A stretch of DNA of 64,000 nt from Basidiobolus meristosporus CBS 931.73 (taxonomy: Eukaryota; Basidiobolomycota; Basidiobolomycetes; Basidiobolales; Basidiobolaceae). Shown piece after piece: positions 1-11,580 of the stretch. Every line of letters begins with the position of its first letter. The stretch's first letter is position 1. Where the stretch lies: positions 46,919 through 110,918 of the forward strand of contig MCFE01000259.1 in NCBI GenBank assembly GCA_002104905.1, written 5' to 3'. The notes beneath the pieces were generated by a model that saw nothing but the letters and a program-made list of their open reading frames with translations, was not told the origin of the DNA and searched no databases. The position numbers and the translations under genes are program-made.

Positions 1-371
1 TTTACTGAAATCTGACCGATCGATAGGCTTGCATATACCATGTGATGTTTTCTTAATTCGTCAAATTTGTGAGCCGAGTGACTCATCATTCAGCCCGCAA
101 AGTATGTATTTACATAAGGAGAGAAAGGAGAGAGCATAGAGCAACATTATACATGATTCATCAGCATTTTGGTTACCGCAATGATTGTAGAACAGCCTTC
201 TCCAATACCCCGGATTGAACCCCGTGACCATTGCTGACCAAAATAAGGGGTTATGCCTTTGCAATAAAACAGGCCAATGCATTTGATATATAGTGTCAAG
301 TGATGGTTTAACAACCAATCTAATACACCATCAAGTTGGTGGTTAGTGGTTACTACCTCCTTTCTCAAATA

Positions 372-2694
372 ATGCCAAAATCAAATACTCAGGGAGAGTT
401 AAATTCAAGAAGTGTAGCCTCAAAGTGGAATACTAGGTATTCTTCAAGCGGCCGTCAAAGTAGAAAGGAAGAATTCGTAAAACGAAGAAAGAACTCGGTA
501 TCTGTAACGGATATCCCCCAAAATAAGCTAGATAGACGACTTGGACACAGAAACAATTTCAACGAAAAGTCTCGCGGACAATTTGGTACGAGGCGCTTTA
601 ACAGCCTTTCCAAAGAGGAGAGATTTGATTCAAATGAGAAATCAAACCTTGCATCACAACAACACAAGACCATAGGAACAAACTGTCGTTCTCGAGCCTC
701 ATACAACGTAAGGCGTCACAGATTTAGAAGTAGTACCCCACCATACGGGCCTAGTGTAAATACAGAACGCTCTTCCCCCTCTACTACTGTCTCTTATGGA
801 GAATGCGAACACAACAGTAAAAAGCGCAAGCGTACGGAGACGCCAGTGAAGAAGCCTGTTGTTGGGCATGTCCTTCCGCCTTGGTTGAAGACTGAAAGCA
901 CCTTGAGCGGAGACAATTATGAAATGTACCTTCATTCGGCACTAATTACAACATACAGTTCCCTAACAGCTTAGCTTTATAGGCTTCATCAAGAAATCCA
1001 ACATTTCGTGGAGTACATATCACCTTCCCCAGAGGAGCATGAAATGAGATTCATGGTTTACAAAAGTATTGAGCAGGTAGTTCAATCTCTCTGGCCAGAA
1101 GCGAAAGTTCGTCTATTTGGGAGCTATGATACTCAACTTTACCTTCCTACGAGGTTAGTGCACCAGAAATCCCAATTACTAATCGTTCAAAATAATCATT
1201 CCATACTGCAGCGATATAGACGTAGTAATATTTTTGCCAGATTTGGTATCCAACAACAAGCGGTATCTTTATTTGCTAGCACAAACACTGGAAACATCTG
1301 GAGTGGCAACTAAAATCCGTGTTGTGGCTAAAGCTCGCGTAAGACTGCACTCAACAATATAAGGTGTCAAGAGTTCGGGACAATTAACTTTACTTGTAGG
1401 TCCCAATTATCAAACTCCAAGAAGCAGTTTCCAGATATCAAGTAGATATCAGCTTCAATGTTGAAAATGGGGTTCAAAGTGTTCCAATCATAAAAGAAAT
1501 GGTTCTAAAGAGCCCGGCCGTAAGGCCTTTGGTGCTTCTATTAAAACAATTTCTGCTGCTACGTGGTCTGAATGAAGTGTACAACGGCGGATTGGGTTCC
1601 TATTCCATTTTGCTGATAGTTGTGAATTTTCTTCAAGTGAGCTTCCATTTAGCACTAGTAGGCGGATAATCACTGATGAGGCCTTGTATATTCCAGCTAC
1701 ACCCCAAATTATCCACTGGACAGGTTGATCCTGAAAAAGACCTTGGGCGGCTACTTGTTGATCTGTTTTTTCTCTACGGGAAAAAGTTCAACTACATGCA
1801 AGACGGGATATGCGTTGAAGGCGAAGGCTCATATTTCAACAAAGTAAGAATCTCTGATGTCTAACCCCTCTCAACAAGTAGAATTATTCTGAACAGATAG
1901 ACAAATAGGCAGAGAAAGGTTGGTCCAACTCAAAGGATCCTGGGTTGCTTTCCATTCAAGACCCTCAAGATCCGAATAACGATGTCTCTAAAGGATCCTT
2001 CGAAATCATGCGTGTCAAGCAAGCTTTCTCGAGCGCCTATGACTCGCTTACTTCGCTCTTATCTAGCCAAACTGTATCGGAGCGTAGTCAGGATAATAAC
2101 GAGAGAGGGAATGTACCTCGAAAACAAGCCTCCTCGATCCTCGATATAGTGATTGCCATCTCCCCTGGAGCAATCCAAAACCGATTCCATGTGGCGACGG
2201 AATATCAAAGACACACCCTTCAAAATAATCTCAAACTTCAATCTACTAAAGAACTACAAGTTGAGTTGGCCGAAGTGTTGCGAAAAGCGGGAATCAGCTC
2301 AACATCAATATCAGATAAACTTGGGCCGCTTCCGCCTCAATTCGACTCAATTACTCTAGGACTTCTGGACCAAAACGGCAGTCAATATGACGTTCATGAG
2401 CACGACTTTTATAACTTCTATGGACCTCCTCACCTATCAGTCCCACCATTTTATCAAGCCAATGTGTATCCTCAATCTATCCGGAATATGAACGTTCACG
2501 CCACAGGGATACCAAATGTTGGGATGAACATGGGCAGAGGATTCGGTATGGGCATGGGTATGCCAGAGTACCATCCGCATAGTGCATATTCCAACCATTT
2601 CCCACCGTTTGGTCATGGTGCTCCTTTTGGTAGAGCAGGCGGTTTAGGCGGTACGCCGCCGCCCCCCTGGGGATCTCATTTCCAATGGTGGTAG
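372..2694 (+). CDS. TRF4: Non-canonical poly(A) polymerase, Trf4/Cid14 (PAPD5) family, six exons
   Basis: Nuclear nucleotidyltransferase that in other fungi adds short oligo(A) tails to aberrant RNAs as the catalytic subunit of TRAMP, feeding the exosome. I infer five GT-AG introns (926-982, 1154-1211, 1339-1399, 1637-1696, 1844-1908). Splicing gives an uninterrupted 673-residue frame with family-typical residues at every junction. Catalytic-domain signatures: FGSYDTQ near residue 230, then the DID pair (Asp243, Asp245) formed across the second junction, and the third carboxylate Asp300 in YQVDISFN. The central domain has GLGSYS (349-353) and the PAP-associated segment follows (364-412). The N-terminal 180 residues are basic, Ser/Arg-rich and poorly conserved. 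The tail is Gly/Met/Pro-rich and ends in QWW. I chose ATG 372; the frame is open upstream only to a TTG. An additional 5' exon cannot be excluded. The family is clear; Trf4 versus Trf5 cannot be separated. Confidence 0.93.
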
Positions 2695-2823
2695 AATAAG
2701 TATAAACAATAGATTATTGATGCACTCTTAAAGAACAAGATGACACATTCTATGTGTTATTCACCTTTAGTGCTTACTTTTCTGGTGATAATATTTCCAC
2801 TTGTATGCTCAATATCTACCATG

Positions 2824-2829
2824 AATAAA
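2824..2829 (+). terminator. Candidate polyadenylation signal of the TRF4-like gene
   Basis: A canonical AATAAA lies 130 bp downstream of the TRF4-like stop codon in an AT-rich stretch. Placement only; no transcript evidence. Confidence 0.4.
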
Positions 2830-3565
2830 AAACTCTTATGACTAAGATCCGATTAATAAGTGTTCGATGACTGCTTGAACCGAAGGAGCAAATACCTGCT
2901 TTCGAGAGCTCCCAAGCTATAAGAGTGGCGAGCTGATTAGTCTAACGCTCCATATATACTCGATTGGATTTTAAGCCGAGCACAACACGAATTAGGGTAT
3001 TATTCAAGGTATTCATAACAAATTGCCTCAGACGCATTCTATCAAACGCTGCCAAGAACTAATTTACTTTTATATGCATGCATTTATAGGCGTGATGATA
3101 TGATCACCACATGTGTAAGATCTTTATTGATGATAAATTCTGAAATGCCGTGTCCGTTGTTATTTGAGACTGGACTCTATCTACAGAAACCATAGGCATT
3201 CGGAGGGATTCGAGTTTTCATGTACAGACTGCTCTCTTGTGAAAATGCTGTGCAATCACCAGAAACAAATGCCGGGAACGCTTTTCTGAATCTGTTATAA
3301 TACGAAACGATGGATGCACTAGACTCCTGGTATTGGCATGACGATTTTAATGCTGACTATTGGCTGCGGCTACTTGAACCTGGAGTCGTAGTATTATTCG
3401 ACTTGTGTAAGTGACATCATTACCTAGAATATCGTCTCAATATGGATAGTCCACCGTACTGTTGATTGGTTGCGGCTTTTGGGTGGTCACTTTATAAGAT
3501 ACTGGACTTGGCAGCAGGATACTTATTTTCTGTATCCTTCTTTAACTCTCCACAAGCCAACCAAC
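2830..3565. other. Intergenic, no gene recognised
   Basis: Spacer between two co-oriented host genes. I see no conserved coding segment. It must contain the promoter of the downstream Pmp3/Sna-like gene, but no clear TATA box was identified. Confidence 0.5.
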
Positions 3566-4160
3566 ATGACACATTTCAGCGATAGAGATGTTTTCTTAAT
3601 GATAATTGGGTTTTTCCTCCCACCCTTCTCCGTGCTGATTAAACGTGGGTGCGGCGCGGACTTTCTCATTAACATTGGTCTCTCGATGTTGGGACATGTT
3701 CCTGGTAGGTAAACAGTATCGATACATGTAAAGTCTAGATAATTAACCCTATCATTTCAAGGTATTTTGCATTGTTGGTACCTTGTGTACAAATACAACG
3801 ATTATGCCCAATCTGATCTTGAGCGAGGCCAGCAACCCTATCAACCTCTCCCACAACAACCTGCGCAAAATCCTCCTCCACCAGCAAATCATCCCGATTC
3901 GAAGAAAGCACTTGCTCAGAACGATAAGCCCAAAGCCCTTCAAGGCAATAGCAACAATGAGGGAGGGCAGAGTTCATACGGCGCCGTAACGCAAAATGGC
4001 CAAGAAAGGCCACCAAGTTATAGTGCAGTCACAGCAGGTAACGGAAATTGCATTAATTCTGACGAAATCTTTTACTAAAGCGTATTCCCAAGGCCTAGCT
4101 TCCGCGCCCTCTGGTCCAATAGATGGCTCTAAAACCGGTGCTGTCAATCAAGCCAATTGA
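3566..4160 (+). CDS. Pmp3/UPF0057 membrane protein with PPxY tail (Sna3/Sna4-like), three exons
   Basis: Small proteolipid with two membrane segments. Splicing out 3705-3761 and 4038-4092 gives 160 residues. Residues 9-58 carry the Pmp3 signature: FFLPPFSVLIKRGCGADF, then INIGLSMLGHVPG, then a second hydrophobic segment ending YLVYKY; the first junction falls in the Gly of VPG. Plain Pmp3 proteins are about 55 residues. This one adds a polar Gln/Pro-rich cytosolic tail with PPSY at 130-133, a PPxY motif of the type that binds WW domains of Rsp5/Nedd4 ubiquitin ligases, as in yeast Sna3/Sna4. A role in plasma-membrane or vacuolar sorting and ion homeostasis is therefore inferred. ATG 3566 places the start as in the family. 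The last exon (4093-4160) is supported by frame and splice sites only; read-through would add a short different tail. Confidence 0.87.
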
Positions 4161-6520
4161 TGATAAGCAACAGCTGTTATTTTTACAAGTCCTTACTCTT
4201 TGCTCTGTATACATAAACTAAGAAGATCCTGACTACTTCGTTCTGGTCACACCGTACGGTCTGATCTGGCATTTCCAGAGATGTTTAATAGTATGTGATT
4301 ACATTGACATGGACCAGCTCACGCTTTTGATTGTTGATTTTCATGTTCCTAATGGTCATTAAGCCCCATCCCTACAGTAATATCTGTAGAGTAACGCATC
4401 AAGCTGACTGTCACAACTGTTTGTGGCATTGTAAAGGCTTCTCGATACATCAGATCCACACTCGACAGTAATTTAATGAAGTGCGTATTAATGTTTGGGA
4501 ATTTTCATCTGACAGCTGGAATTAAATTCAGCCAGAGTTTAACCGAGATGGCATTGGGTATTCCAGATAACTGTATACTGGTATAGATGAGATTTGCCAC
4601 GTAAGGGATTGAACTGAGGTCATGAACAGCTGAAAGAAACGTCTGGTGAGCTCACCATCTGGTGTACTGACATCTGGAGATATGCTCCGGCAAGCTGAAG
4701 CACTGATTATGTGGCGCCAGAACAAGCACCAGGTCACAAACTAAGCTGCGTCGTGATGCACACTACTTACACAAAGCAAAAGGATGGGATGGGATGATCT
4801 CGCCAAGAAAATGGAACTTTGGATTTACCCTTTCAATGGGAGGTCATTCTGGTCATGCCTGGGCTAACAGCTGAGAGTTACATAAAGTTTCATTGCAGAT
4901 TCCTCATCTCATATACAGGATGACTAATACCGTACACGATCAGATCATACACGGATCACACTGGGATTTTGTGCTTGGCATGTAGCGAATGAACGGGCGA
5001 CCTTCCTTAGCCACATTTAAATCCTGCCTGGTTAATGTTGATGATCACCAGTAAATGAATAATGTTGATAGTGAGATGATATCAACTTGCTACAGAACTA
5101 GTTGTCTGATTAAGGGAACACGGTAAAGGCTCCCTTGATACCGATGAGAGAAACGAGCAGCGGGATTTAGATGAGGTTTGGGGAACAGCATCTTGCACAA
5201 GCCACTCGACGCTCTGCCCAATGGATACTCAGAAGTGGGTGTAGTGCAGGATGTTGTATTTGGTTTATACTTAATGGATCGATAAGCCATGGCCTGGATA
5301 CCGAAAGGTAGTAACGGCCCTGGAAATAGCACTCTATGCAAGAATGCCCAGTCTCGGGGCATGGTGATTTTTTTGATTCGTAGACTTCATCCCCAGTCCT
5401 GGCCTAATGCCTCACAGGTCGACTTTTCCCGTGTACTGCGCAAGTACGTACCGACGCTGGCTTGAGCTGAGCTGGCACGAAACCCCATAGTGTCGTCAAG
5501 AACCCCTAATTACCAAGCTTCGGGCTCATCATACTCTGACTTCATATGACAGAGTCATGCCGCCACCATAATCAGAATCAGCCATCAACCTCGACTAAAA
5601 TGCTGGGGGTCCTGTGAGGAAGAACAGCACCAAACCCTTTCGACCCTGTTTTGAGTGACGATGATTGAGTGTCACTGACCTAGATTGTCTTGGCCATTCG
5701 TACTAAAGATCCCAGTCTAATCGGGGTTCTATGATGAACAATGATCAATCAACTGTACAACCAACAGAGACAGAATTAAGATACTCATCGGCTACCCGCC
5801 AAGATCCCTGGCTTCGAATTGACGAAGATTCGCACGTAACCAATTACTCAGCATTACCCAACGCAGGTGTACGTTACAGTAAAAATAAGGCACCCTAGAT
5901 CATACCTTACCATTCAATTTACACCAAATGCTCCCCAAGACCCCGATACAGGTTGCGAGAAATTTCAGATGGTTACGAAATGAGCATCATCTCTGGCGCC
6001 ACAGTATCATATCGATGCGCTCAAGACGTCGCTCTCCTCTTCCCACCTTCGACTCCACGGCGGTATCGGAAAAATCCAATCAGGTCTAGAGGCCCAATGA
6101 TTGGCATTGTTCGAGAGCCGACCGTTAAACTGCAATAGCTTAGTATCACGCCATTCCAGAGCTTTAGCAAAGCAAACCAGCACCTGCTGTGTGGAAAGCA
6201 CTACGGGACCATTCTATTTTTAGCCAAAACCCGGCTGGGGTATGTGATTGATGGGAAATAGACAGCTATACGATAAAGGATAAGATTTATTGTTACACGA
6301 GATGTGAGAAAAGGGTGATTACATATGGAATTATGCCATTAGAACTGTACAAATGTGAATAGCGGTTGCGTAATAAATAGGAAGTTACATGGAATACTGG
6401 AGGCTCACATTGTTTTTACACAGACGGTCAAAAATACACCTTCCCCGGTCGACGGCGTTAGAGTCAATGCGGTGGGAAGTATGGTTCAGGTGCGGCGGGG
6501 CGTTAGTTACGGTTATATAT
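4161..6520. other. Intergenic, no gene recognised
   Basis: About 2.4 kb of CpG-rich sequence with only short open frames that show no family signature, no splice-connected chain and no repeat shared with the rest of the window. Confidence 0.5.
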
Positions 6521-6811
6521 TTACAGCTTTGTATAGGGGTCGAAGTCCTGCTCGCTAAGGCGGCGGCTGGAGAGGCGATCGATCGAGGCGCTGATTCGCG
6601 CGATATCCATCTGAAGTTCAAAATCAATGGAGGATTCAATGCACTGATTCTCGAGGACGTGCAATGAACTGTGCTGCACATATTGCTCGAACTCGGCAAC
6701 TGCCTCCTCGCAATCATGGGAGGCGTGGGGGCCGTGGCAAAATGGGCATTCGACTTGGTTTCCCTTGAGGGAGAGTCGCTTGTAAAGACGATGAACTGAT
6801 AAGCGAAGCAT
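6521..6811 (-). CDS. Small zinc-knuckle protein, paralogue A of a three-gene family
   Basis: 96-residue, single-exon gene of unknown function. The core is C-x2-C-x3-H-x4-C (Cys22, Cys25, His29, Cys34; CPFCHGPHASHDC), one residue shorter than the retroviral CCHC knuckle. A predicted amphipathic helix EEAVAEFEQYV follows, then a conserved HVLENQ block and a C-terminal RRLSEQDF. Paralogues at 8685-8975 and 11229-11580 share this whole arrangement. That conservation between otherwise diverged copies is the main evidence that the frame is real. The first ATG after the TATA box (6874-6881) is used. There is no signal peptide or membrane segment. The knuckle could bind zinc and nucleic acid or a protein partner, but that is inference. 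Confidence 0.75.
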   Translation of the reverse strand: MLRLSVHRLYKRLSLKGNQVECPFCHGPHASHDCEEAVAEFEQYVQHSSLHVLENQCIESSIDFELQMDIARISASIDRLSSRRLSEQDFDPYTKL

Positions 6812-6873
6812 TTTGGCGGTGTCGATAAGCAGGGATCGATTGTCGAATGGCTTTAGTTAGGTGGCCTGCCCCT

Positions 6874-6881
6874 CTTTTATA
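6874..6881 (-). promoter_or_regulatory. TATA box of paralogue A
   Basis: TATAAAAG on the minus strand, 63 bp upstream of the start codon. It is followed by GAGGGGCAGGCCAC, which resembles the sequence after the paralogue B TATA box. Confidence 0.6.
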
Positions 6882-8684
6882 CCAAGCGATTCCAAGATTC
6901 AACCTGGATGAGCCTGCCATGGCCACAGCCAGTAGCCGCCAGGTTCTAGTGATGCTCAGATCAGCAAAAATGATCTGTACCACCTGAGCAAATCGAGACA
7001 ATGCCGGTAATAATGAACATCTGAAACTGTACGAGATCTTGGGTACGAGCAATCTCAATAGATGTCACGATCCATTCGGCAAGCCAGAATTTCGCTGATT
7101 TGCAAGCCCATTTCCAAGCCTAGATTTAGTGGTGAACGAACGAACCAAACAGACAGTTTCCGATCTTCAGGCTCGGTGGCTGGTGAGAGGCTAATCTTAT
7201 TAGTCTTCACGGATCCAAGAACCAACGATGCTCTTGTGGGTGGTGTGAAGCTACCAGGCGCCTCCGAGTGAGCTGTCTCATGGACAATAAGCCACTGCAT
7301 CTATGTTTTCATAACATTGAGAAGGAATTCTGAAACAAGGTGTCTATGTTGTGTTCAGCTCGCTGTCGTCGTCCGGGCGGGTAGGAGGCTTCGGTGATTT
7401 GCGCAAGCTGAGCCTGATGTTACCTTTGTGGTTTAATTATTCTATTACCAGAAATTGGTTCTGTGAAGGTTGCATGTAGCCCTAGCAAGGTTTCAATACT
7501 TTGCCTAGCTGCGGGGTGCAGGGTAATACACATTCGTGAGATTGACCAACAGAGTTAGGTAAGCCGCGGTACACATATCCCAAGTGCTGTGGTGCTTCAC
7601 GGAGGATGGTACCCAATGGTTGGCGAGGATAGTGGATCCTACAGACTAGCAAGCCCGCCGTGATTAGCCACGGATACCGTCCACAAAGATATTGATCCTG
7701 GAGTGTGTGATTATATGGATCCAACTCCCATATATGATCCACACATCACTGCGCTTCATCGCTTTGTAATGGAAAATACGGGTTAAGCATATGTTTTGAT
7801 GCTTACGGCGATACGTGATGGAAATGGAAACTCTACCAGAAGGCTAGGAGTTGGCCAGCTGTGAGAATGCCAGTGCAGTGCACAAAAGCTACCGGTATCC
7901 ATCCAATGTTGTGGAATCGGAATTATTCATCAAGCCCAGATTCGCTGCCAAAAATTGCTTGACGGCGGAGCAATGGTCTAGAGCCTTTTCTGAGGTACGA
8001 ATCTGATGCTACCGTTTCTCTATAGTCTTACAGGTTTTGGAGATGGACTCCCTCTCCACAAAGGCCATCACATCGTAGGGCAATTGAGGCTTTCGCCGAG
8101 GCAGTTGATTCGTCCATTGTCGGGATTGTCCTAAGTGTTCTAATTTTCTATTTCGAGAGATTTATCCTACAAGTGTGGATGGAACAGTTGATAGGCTGAG
8201 TGGACATTACACGAATGATGAGTGATTATCACTCGGGCGCTAATTATTCGTTGTAATGGGAGACGGCGAAATCCATTTTAATCTAACGAAACCTGCTAGT
8301 ATTTCTGCTTCATTGGGTAGGCAGTGATTCTGGTTTTGGAGTGTGTGCCAAGGATGAATCCATGAGACTCGCTGATGACACTGCTACAATGTTGCGCCTC
8401 TCCATGATCATATCTCTTTTTCCGCTTGATATATAATATTTCAAGCCTCAACTGACGTGCTGACAACCTGGAGGATTTCTGTTCAACCGAATGCTAGTTT
8501 ATTACCCGACCGTGGGTTCGTTCGAAATACCCATCGAACTTAATGCTCGCCTGCACTGCACAAAAACAACCGACGTAAAGGGCATGAAGTACCGAGTTCA
8601 TAATGGCGAGTGTTCGCAGCCGACCCTCGCTGGAGTTTAGGGGAAGTGGCATAGTGCAACAAGCGTGTTACAACCTGGCGAGCC
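6882..8684. other. Intergenic, no gene recognised
   Basis: 1.8 kb between paralogues A and B. Only short frames without signatures are present. Confidence 0.45.
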
Positions 8685-8975
8685 TCACTTGTACGGGATA
8701 AAGTCTTGTCCACATAGGCGCCAACTTGCCAGCCGGCTGATGTAGGTGTGAATACGTGCTAGATCTAATTTGAACTCAAGGCTAGGCGTGGACTCTGCAC
8801 ACTGGTCCGTTAGCACGTGGTACGAACAATGAGATACATACTGCTCCAACTCAGCGATGGCTTCCGCACACTCTTCAGCAGCATGCTTTCCTTGGCAGAA
8901 GTTGCATCTATTTTGCACGCCGGCTTTAGGCGAGGCCAATTTGAGGTTGCGACGGGTGAAATGAGGAAAGGCCAT
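8685..8975 (-). CDS. Small zinc-knuckle protein, paralogue B
   Basis: 96-residue, single-exon protein of the same family as A and C. Knuckle residues are Cys24, Cys27, His31 and Cys36 (CNFCQGKHAAEEC). The acidic helix AEAIAELEQYV, the HVLTDQC block and the terminal LCGQDF follow without gaps relative to paralogue A. By eye about half of the last 75 residues are identical between A and B. ATG 8975 is the first ATG downstream of the TATA box at 9131-9138, leaving a 5' leader of roughly 130 nt. The N-terminus (MAFPHFTRRNLK) is basic and weakly conserved. Function unknown; no signal peptide. Confidence 0.75.
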   Translation of the reverse strand: MAFPHFTRRNLKLASPKAGVQNRCNFCQGKHAAEECAEAIAELEQYVSHCSYHVLTDQCAESTPSLEFKLDLARIHTYISRLASWRLCGQDFIPYK

Positions 8976-9130
8976 GATGGACAGTTGGTTCGAAGAGAAC
9001 TTCGCCTTGACTAGGAATACAGGTGCTGGGTGAGCGATGGCTAGGGTGTTCCCACTGCTGAAAATCGAGCAACTGAATGCGGCCCACCAATGATGGAGAT
9101 ATTAACGAGAGCAAGTGGCCAGCCCCCTCG

Positions 9131-9138
9131 TTTTTATA
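9131..9138 (-). promoter_or_regulatory. TATA box of paralogue B
   Basis: TATAAAAA on the minus strand, followed by CGAGGGGGCTGGCCAC, similar in order and content to the paralogue A core promoter. Confidence 0.55.
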
Positions 9139-11172
9139 ATGGGATATCGATATGATGTATTGCCTGGAAGCATGCCCAAGTTGGGGCTTCGTAAACTAGT
9201 TTAGTAATGTAGGAAATGATTAAGGAAGTCTTGAATCATAGAGCTTGGATTCGCATTTCGTCAGGAGATGCTACTTGGGTTTGTCTAACCACAGTGATGA
9301 TATGGATCAACTATCATAATATCTGCGAAGTGATGACTGCATATCCCTTGGTGTGATGCTGAATCAGCAGGATATGATTCTACTGACTTGGCTGGGATCC
9401 TTGCAACAAGGGAGCAAGGTCTGGCAATGCGGATTACATCATACGTATGGGCGGTGGACTGATTAAGGGTAAGTTCTATAAGTGAACATAGCCCCAGTGT
9501 TAGCTTGCATCTTTGATTGCCTCATCTTGATCGATCTTCTACATGGCTGAGTAGCCAAAGCCCTGCGATTCACTTCCAAGCTGCTAGGCGGTGAGGAATC
9601 TAACAGTAGGATACAGATAGCATTATGGAGGTTTGACAAATTAAAAGCGAATGCATAGCCATTCTTTTCCTGTTGAGATCGCTGGATTGGTATGCTCCTG
9701 CCATACCATCTCAGTTTGACTGTTCTCGCTCAGATCTCAGGTCATGCCATGATGAACTTGGTGGCATATCTTCCATCGCCTAGAAGCACAGCATGCCACA
9801 GTCCGGAGGGGACGGGTCTTGCATTAGCATAAGCTCAAATGAAATGGTTTCTATCCGCCCAATGCTGGTCCGTCATACTGGACAGACCATGCTTCTTGTG
9901 AGGCCAGGGTTCTAACTATGAAGTCTCTGTGCCCAGCATTCTGCAGATGAGCCTTATCCAGGTAAGTCTTGCGCCGTAGGAGCTATGTGGTGGCGGAACA
10001 TATATGCAGCAGTGAAGGAAAGACCCTTGCCTAGCGAAACATTAATACGTGCTGGGATAATGGATGCAGCCTTCCCACTGCTTGTAGGAGTTTCCTGCCA
10101 ACACCATGCCACATACATGTTGACTTGGAGGTAAGCATTCATGTGAGTTTCTCATGTTATGTGATATTCCGATCCACACGTAATAACGCCATTTACGTAA
10201 GTGTATAGACATATATTGACCAACTAGACTTAAATGGCTATTTGGCTGAGGATATCCGAAATCGATGGTGTGAGAATGGGCTGGTAGCAATCAAGACTAC
10301 AGTGATTGCGTCAATAGGTAAACCGGAAAACTGATGACAGGAGCCCGTGCATGGAGGTGATTCCCAAAGGCTAATCCAAACGGGCTCGCTTGCTTCTGTT
10401 TTGGAAGCGTGGGTTAGGCGTTGCCTCGTTGGTAGGGGATGATGGGGCCATGGCGAGTAGGTGCGATAAAACAGCTTGCTAATCAGACGGCGATCAGTGT
10501 TCGGCAATGTTTCTGTATCTCAGCTTCGCCTCTTGGGCACACGGCAGGGCTGATTACTGGAGAGTCGCAGGATTTTCTTCAGGTGCTTGAAACCTTACTT
10601 GAAGACGTCTGTGACGCCCCTTTGATTCACCAATGCGAATAGTGAATAAGGCCTAGGCAGGTTTCGTATCGGCTTTCATTAATTGTTCGGTTCGAGGTGT
10701 ATCTGATGCTTAGATTAAATCAGAAACCGATGTAGTAGAGTATTCTATCGGGATGTTCTGGTTTGATCGCTGATTCTCTGTATGTTGGCGATGCCGGAAT
10801 CCTCCGTCCGACCGAGTAATATGAGGACGGCAGGCGTGCGGATGTCTTATGAAACTCCGGCTTGGGTAGACGAATACGTAGGTATGAAAAATGGAATAGA
10901 TTACTGTTCGAGATAGGTTTGAGTTGTCAGTGCATTCATGATCCCATTAATGTATAAGATTTGTTCGAATTCATCAAATGCCTGTCACTTCTCATGCCTC
11001 TACCTCATTGACATGGTTTGGATGATATGGATGAAGGTTCGATATGCGCGATATCTCATATGCGTCTCGGACTGGGCTGGACTCCACTATAAACCAAACA
11101 TCCTGTTATTTCCGTATGGTGGGCCCGTGTTTCAGGGATATTGCAACGAGCTGAGGTTCCCCATGGATGGGT
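9139..11172. other. Intergenic, no gene recognised
   Basis: 2.0 kb with only short unsupported frames. It separates the divergent paralogues B and C. Confidence 0.45.
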
Positions 11173-11180
11173 TATAAAAG
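11173..11180 (+). promoter_or_regulatory. TATA box of paralogue C
   Basis: TATAAAAG, 49 bp upstream of the chosen ATG. The following stretch is pyrimidine-rich, typical of a fungal transcription start region. Confidence 0.6.
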
Positions 11181-11228
11181 CATGTTGGCTTGCCTCTACC
11201 TCTCCTATCAACCAAATCTTGCCTTATC

Positions 11229-11580
11229 ATGATATCCAGTTCTGTCCGTAGGCTTTCGAAAAAATTCAGTTTTAAAGTAAATGACCCTATCCCCGCTGAG
11301 GTGTGCGGCTTCTGCCAAGGGGATCATGAATCTTCGGAATGCGTCGAAGCTTTGTCTGAGCTCGAGCGCTATGTTATACATAATTCCGCGCATGTTCTGT
11401 CTGACCAACGGGTGGACTACTCGGAAAGCTGGGAGTTAAGCATGGATTTGACCAAGATCTGTTCCTCTCTATACCGCCTTTCATGCCGTCGTCTGGTAAA
11501 CCAGGTAAGCATCCAGATTTTCTTTGCCAACAAGGCCCATACTGACCACCCCCTCCCAGGACTTCACCTTCAAGCCTTAG
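11229..11580 (+). CDS. Small zinc-knuckle protein, paralogue C, two exons
   Basis: 98-residue third member of the family. Knuckle: Cys26, Cys29, His33, Cys38 (CGFCQGDHESSEC). Then come the helix VEALSELERYV, the HVLSDQR block and RRLVNQDF. Unlike A and B it has a 55-bp GT-AG intron (11505-11559) exactly before the conserved QDF tail. Removing it restores the seven-codon final exon ending DFTFKP, matching the tail in both paralogues and so confirming the junction. I start at ATG 11229, whose ISSSVRRLSKKF matches the basic start of paralogue A; upstream in-frame codons have no ATG. Paralogues A and B lie on the opposite strand. Function unknown. Confidence 0.8.

Noticed and set aside
170-230. 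Sequence resembling a tRNA T-arm (GGGGTTCAATCCGG on the minus strand)
   Set aside because: No D-arm, anticodon arm or acceptor stem can be formed at the right distance; the same applies to a similar stretch near 4600-4625.
61-368. Minus-strand open frames of 73-85 codons at the left edge
   Set aside because: No signature, and the region overlaps the TRF4-like 5' region on the other strand.
336-371. In-frame extension of the TRF4-like gene upstream of ATG 372
   Set aside because: It begins with TTG, has no ATG and adds no conserved residues.
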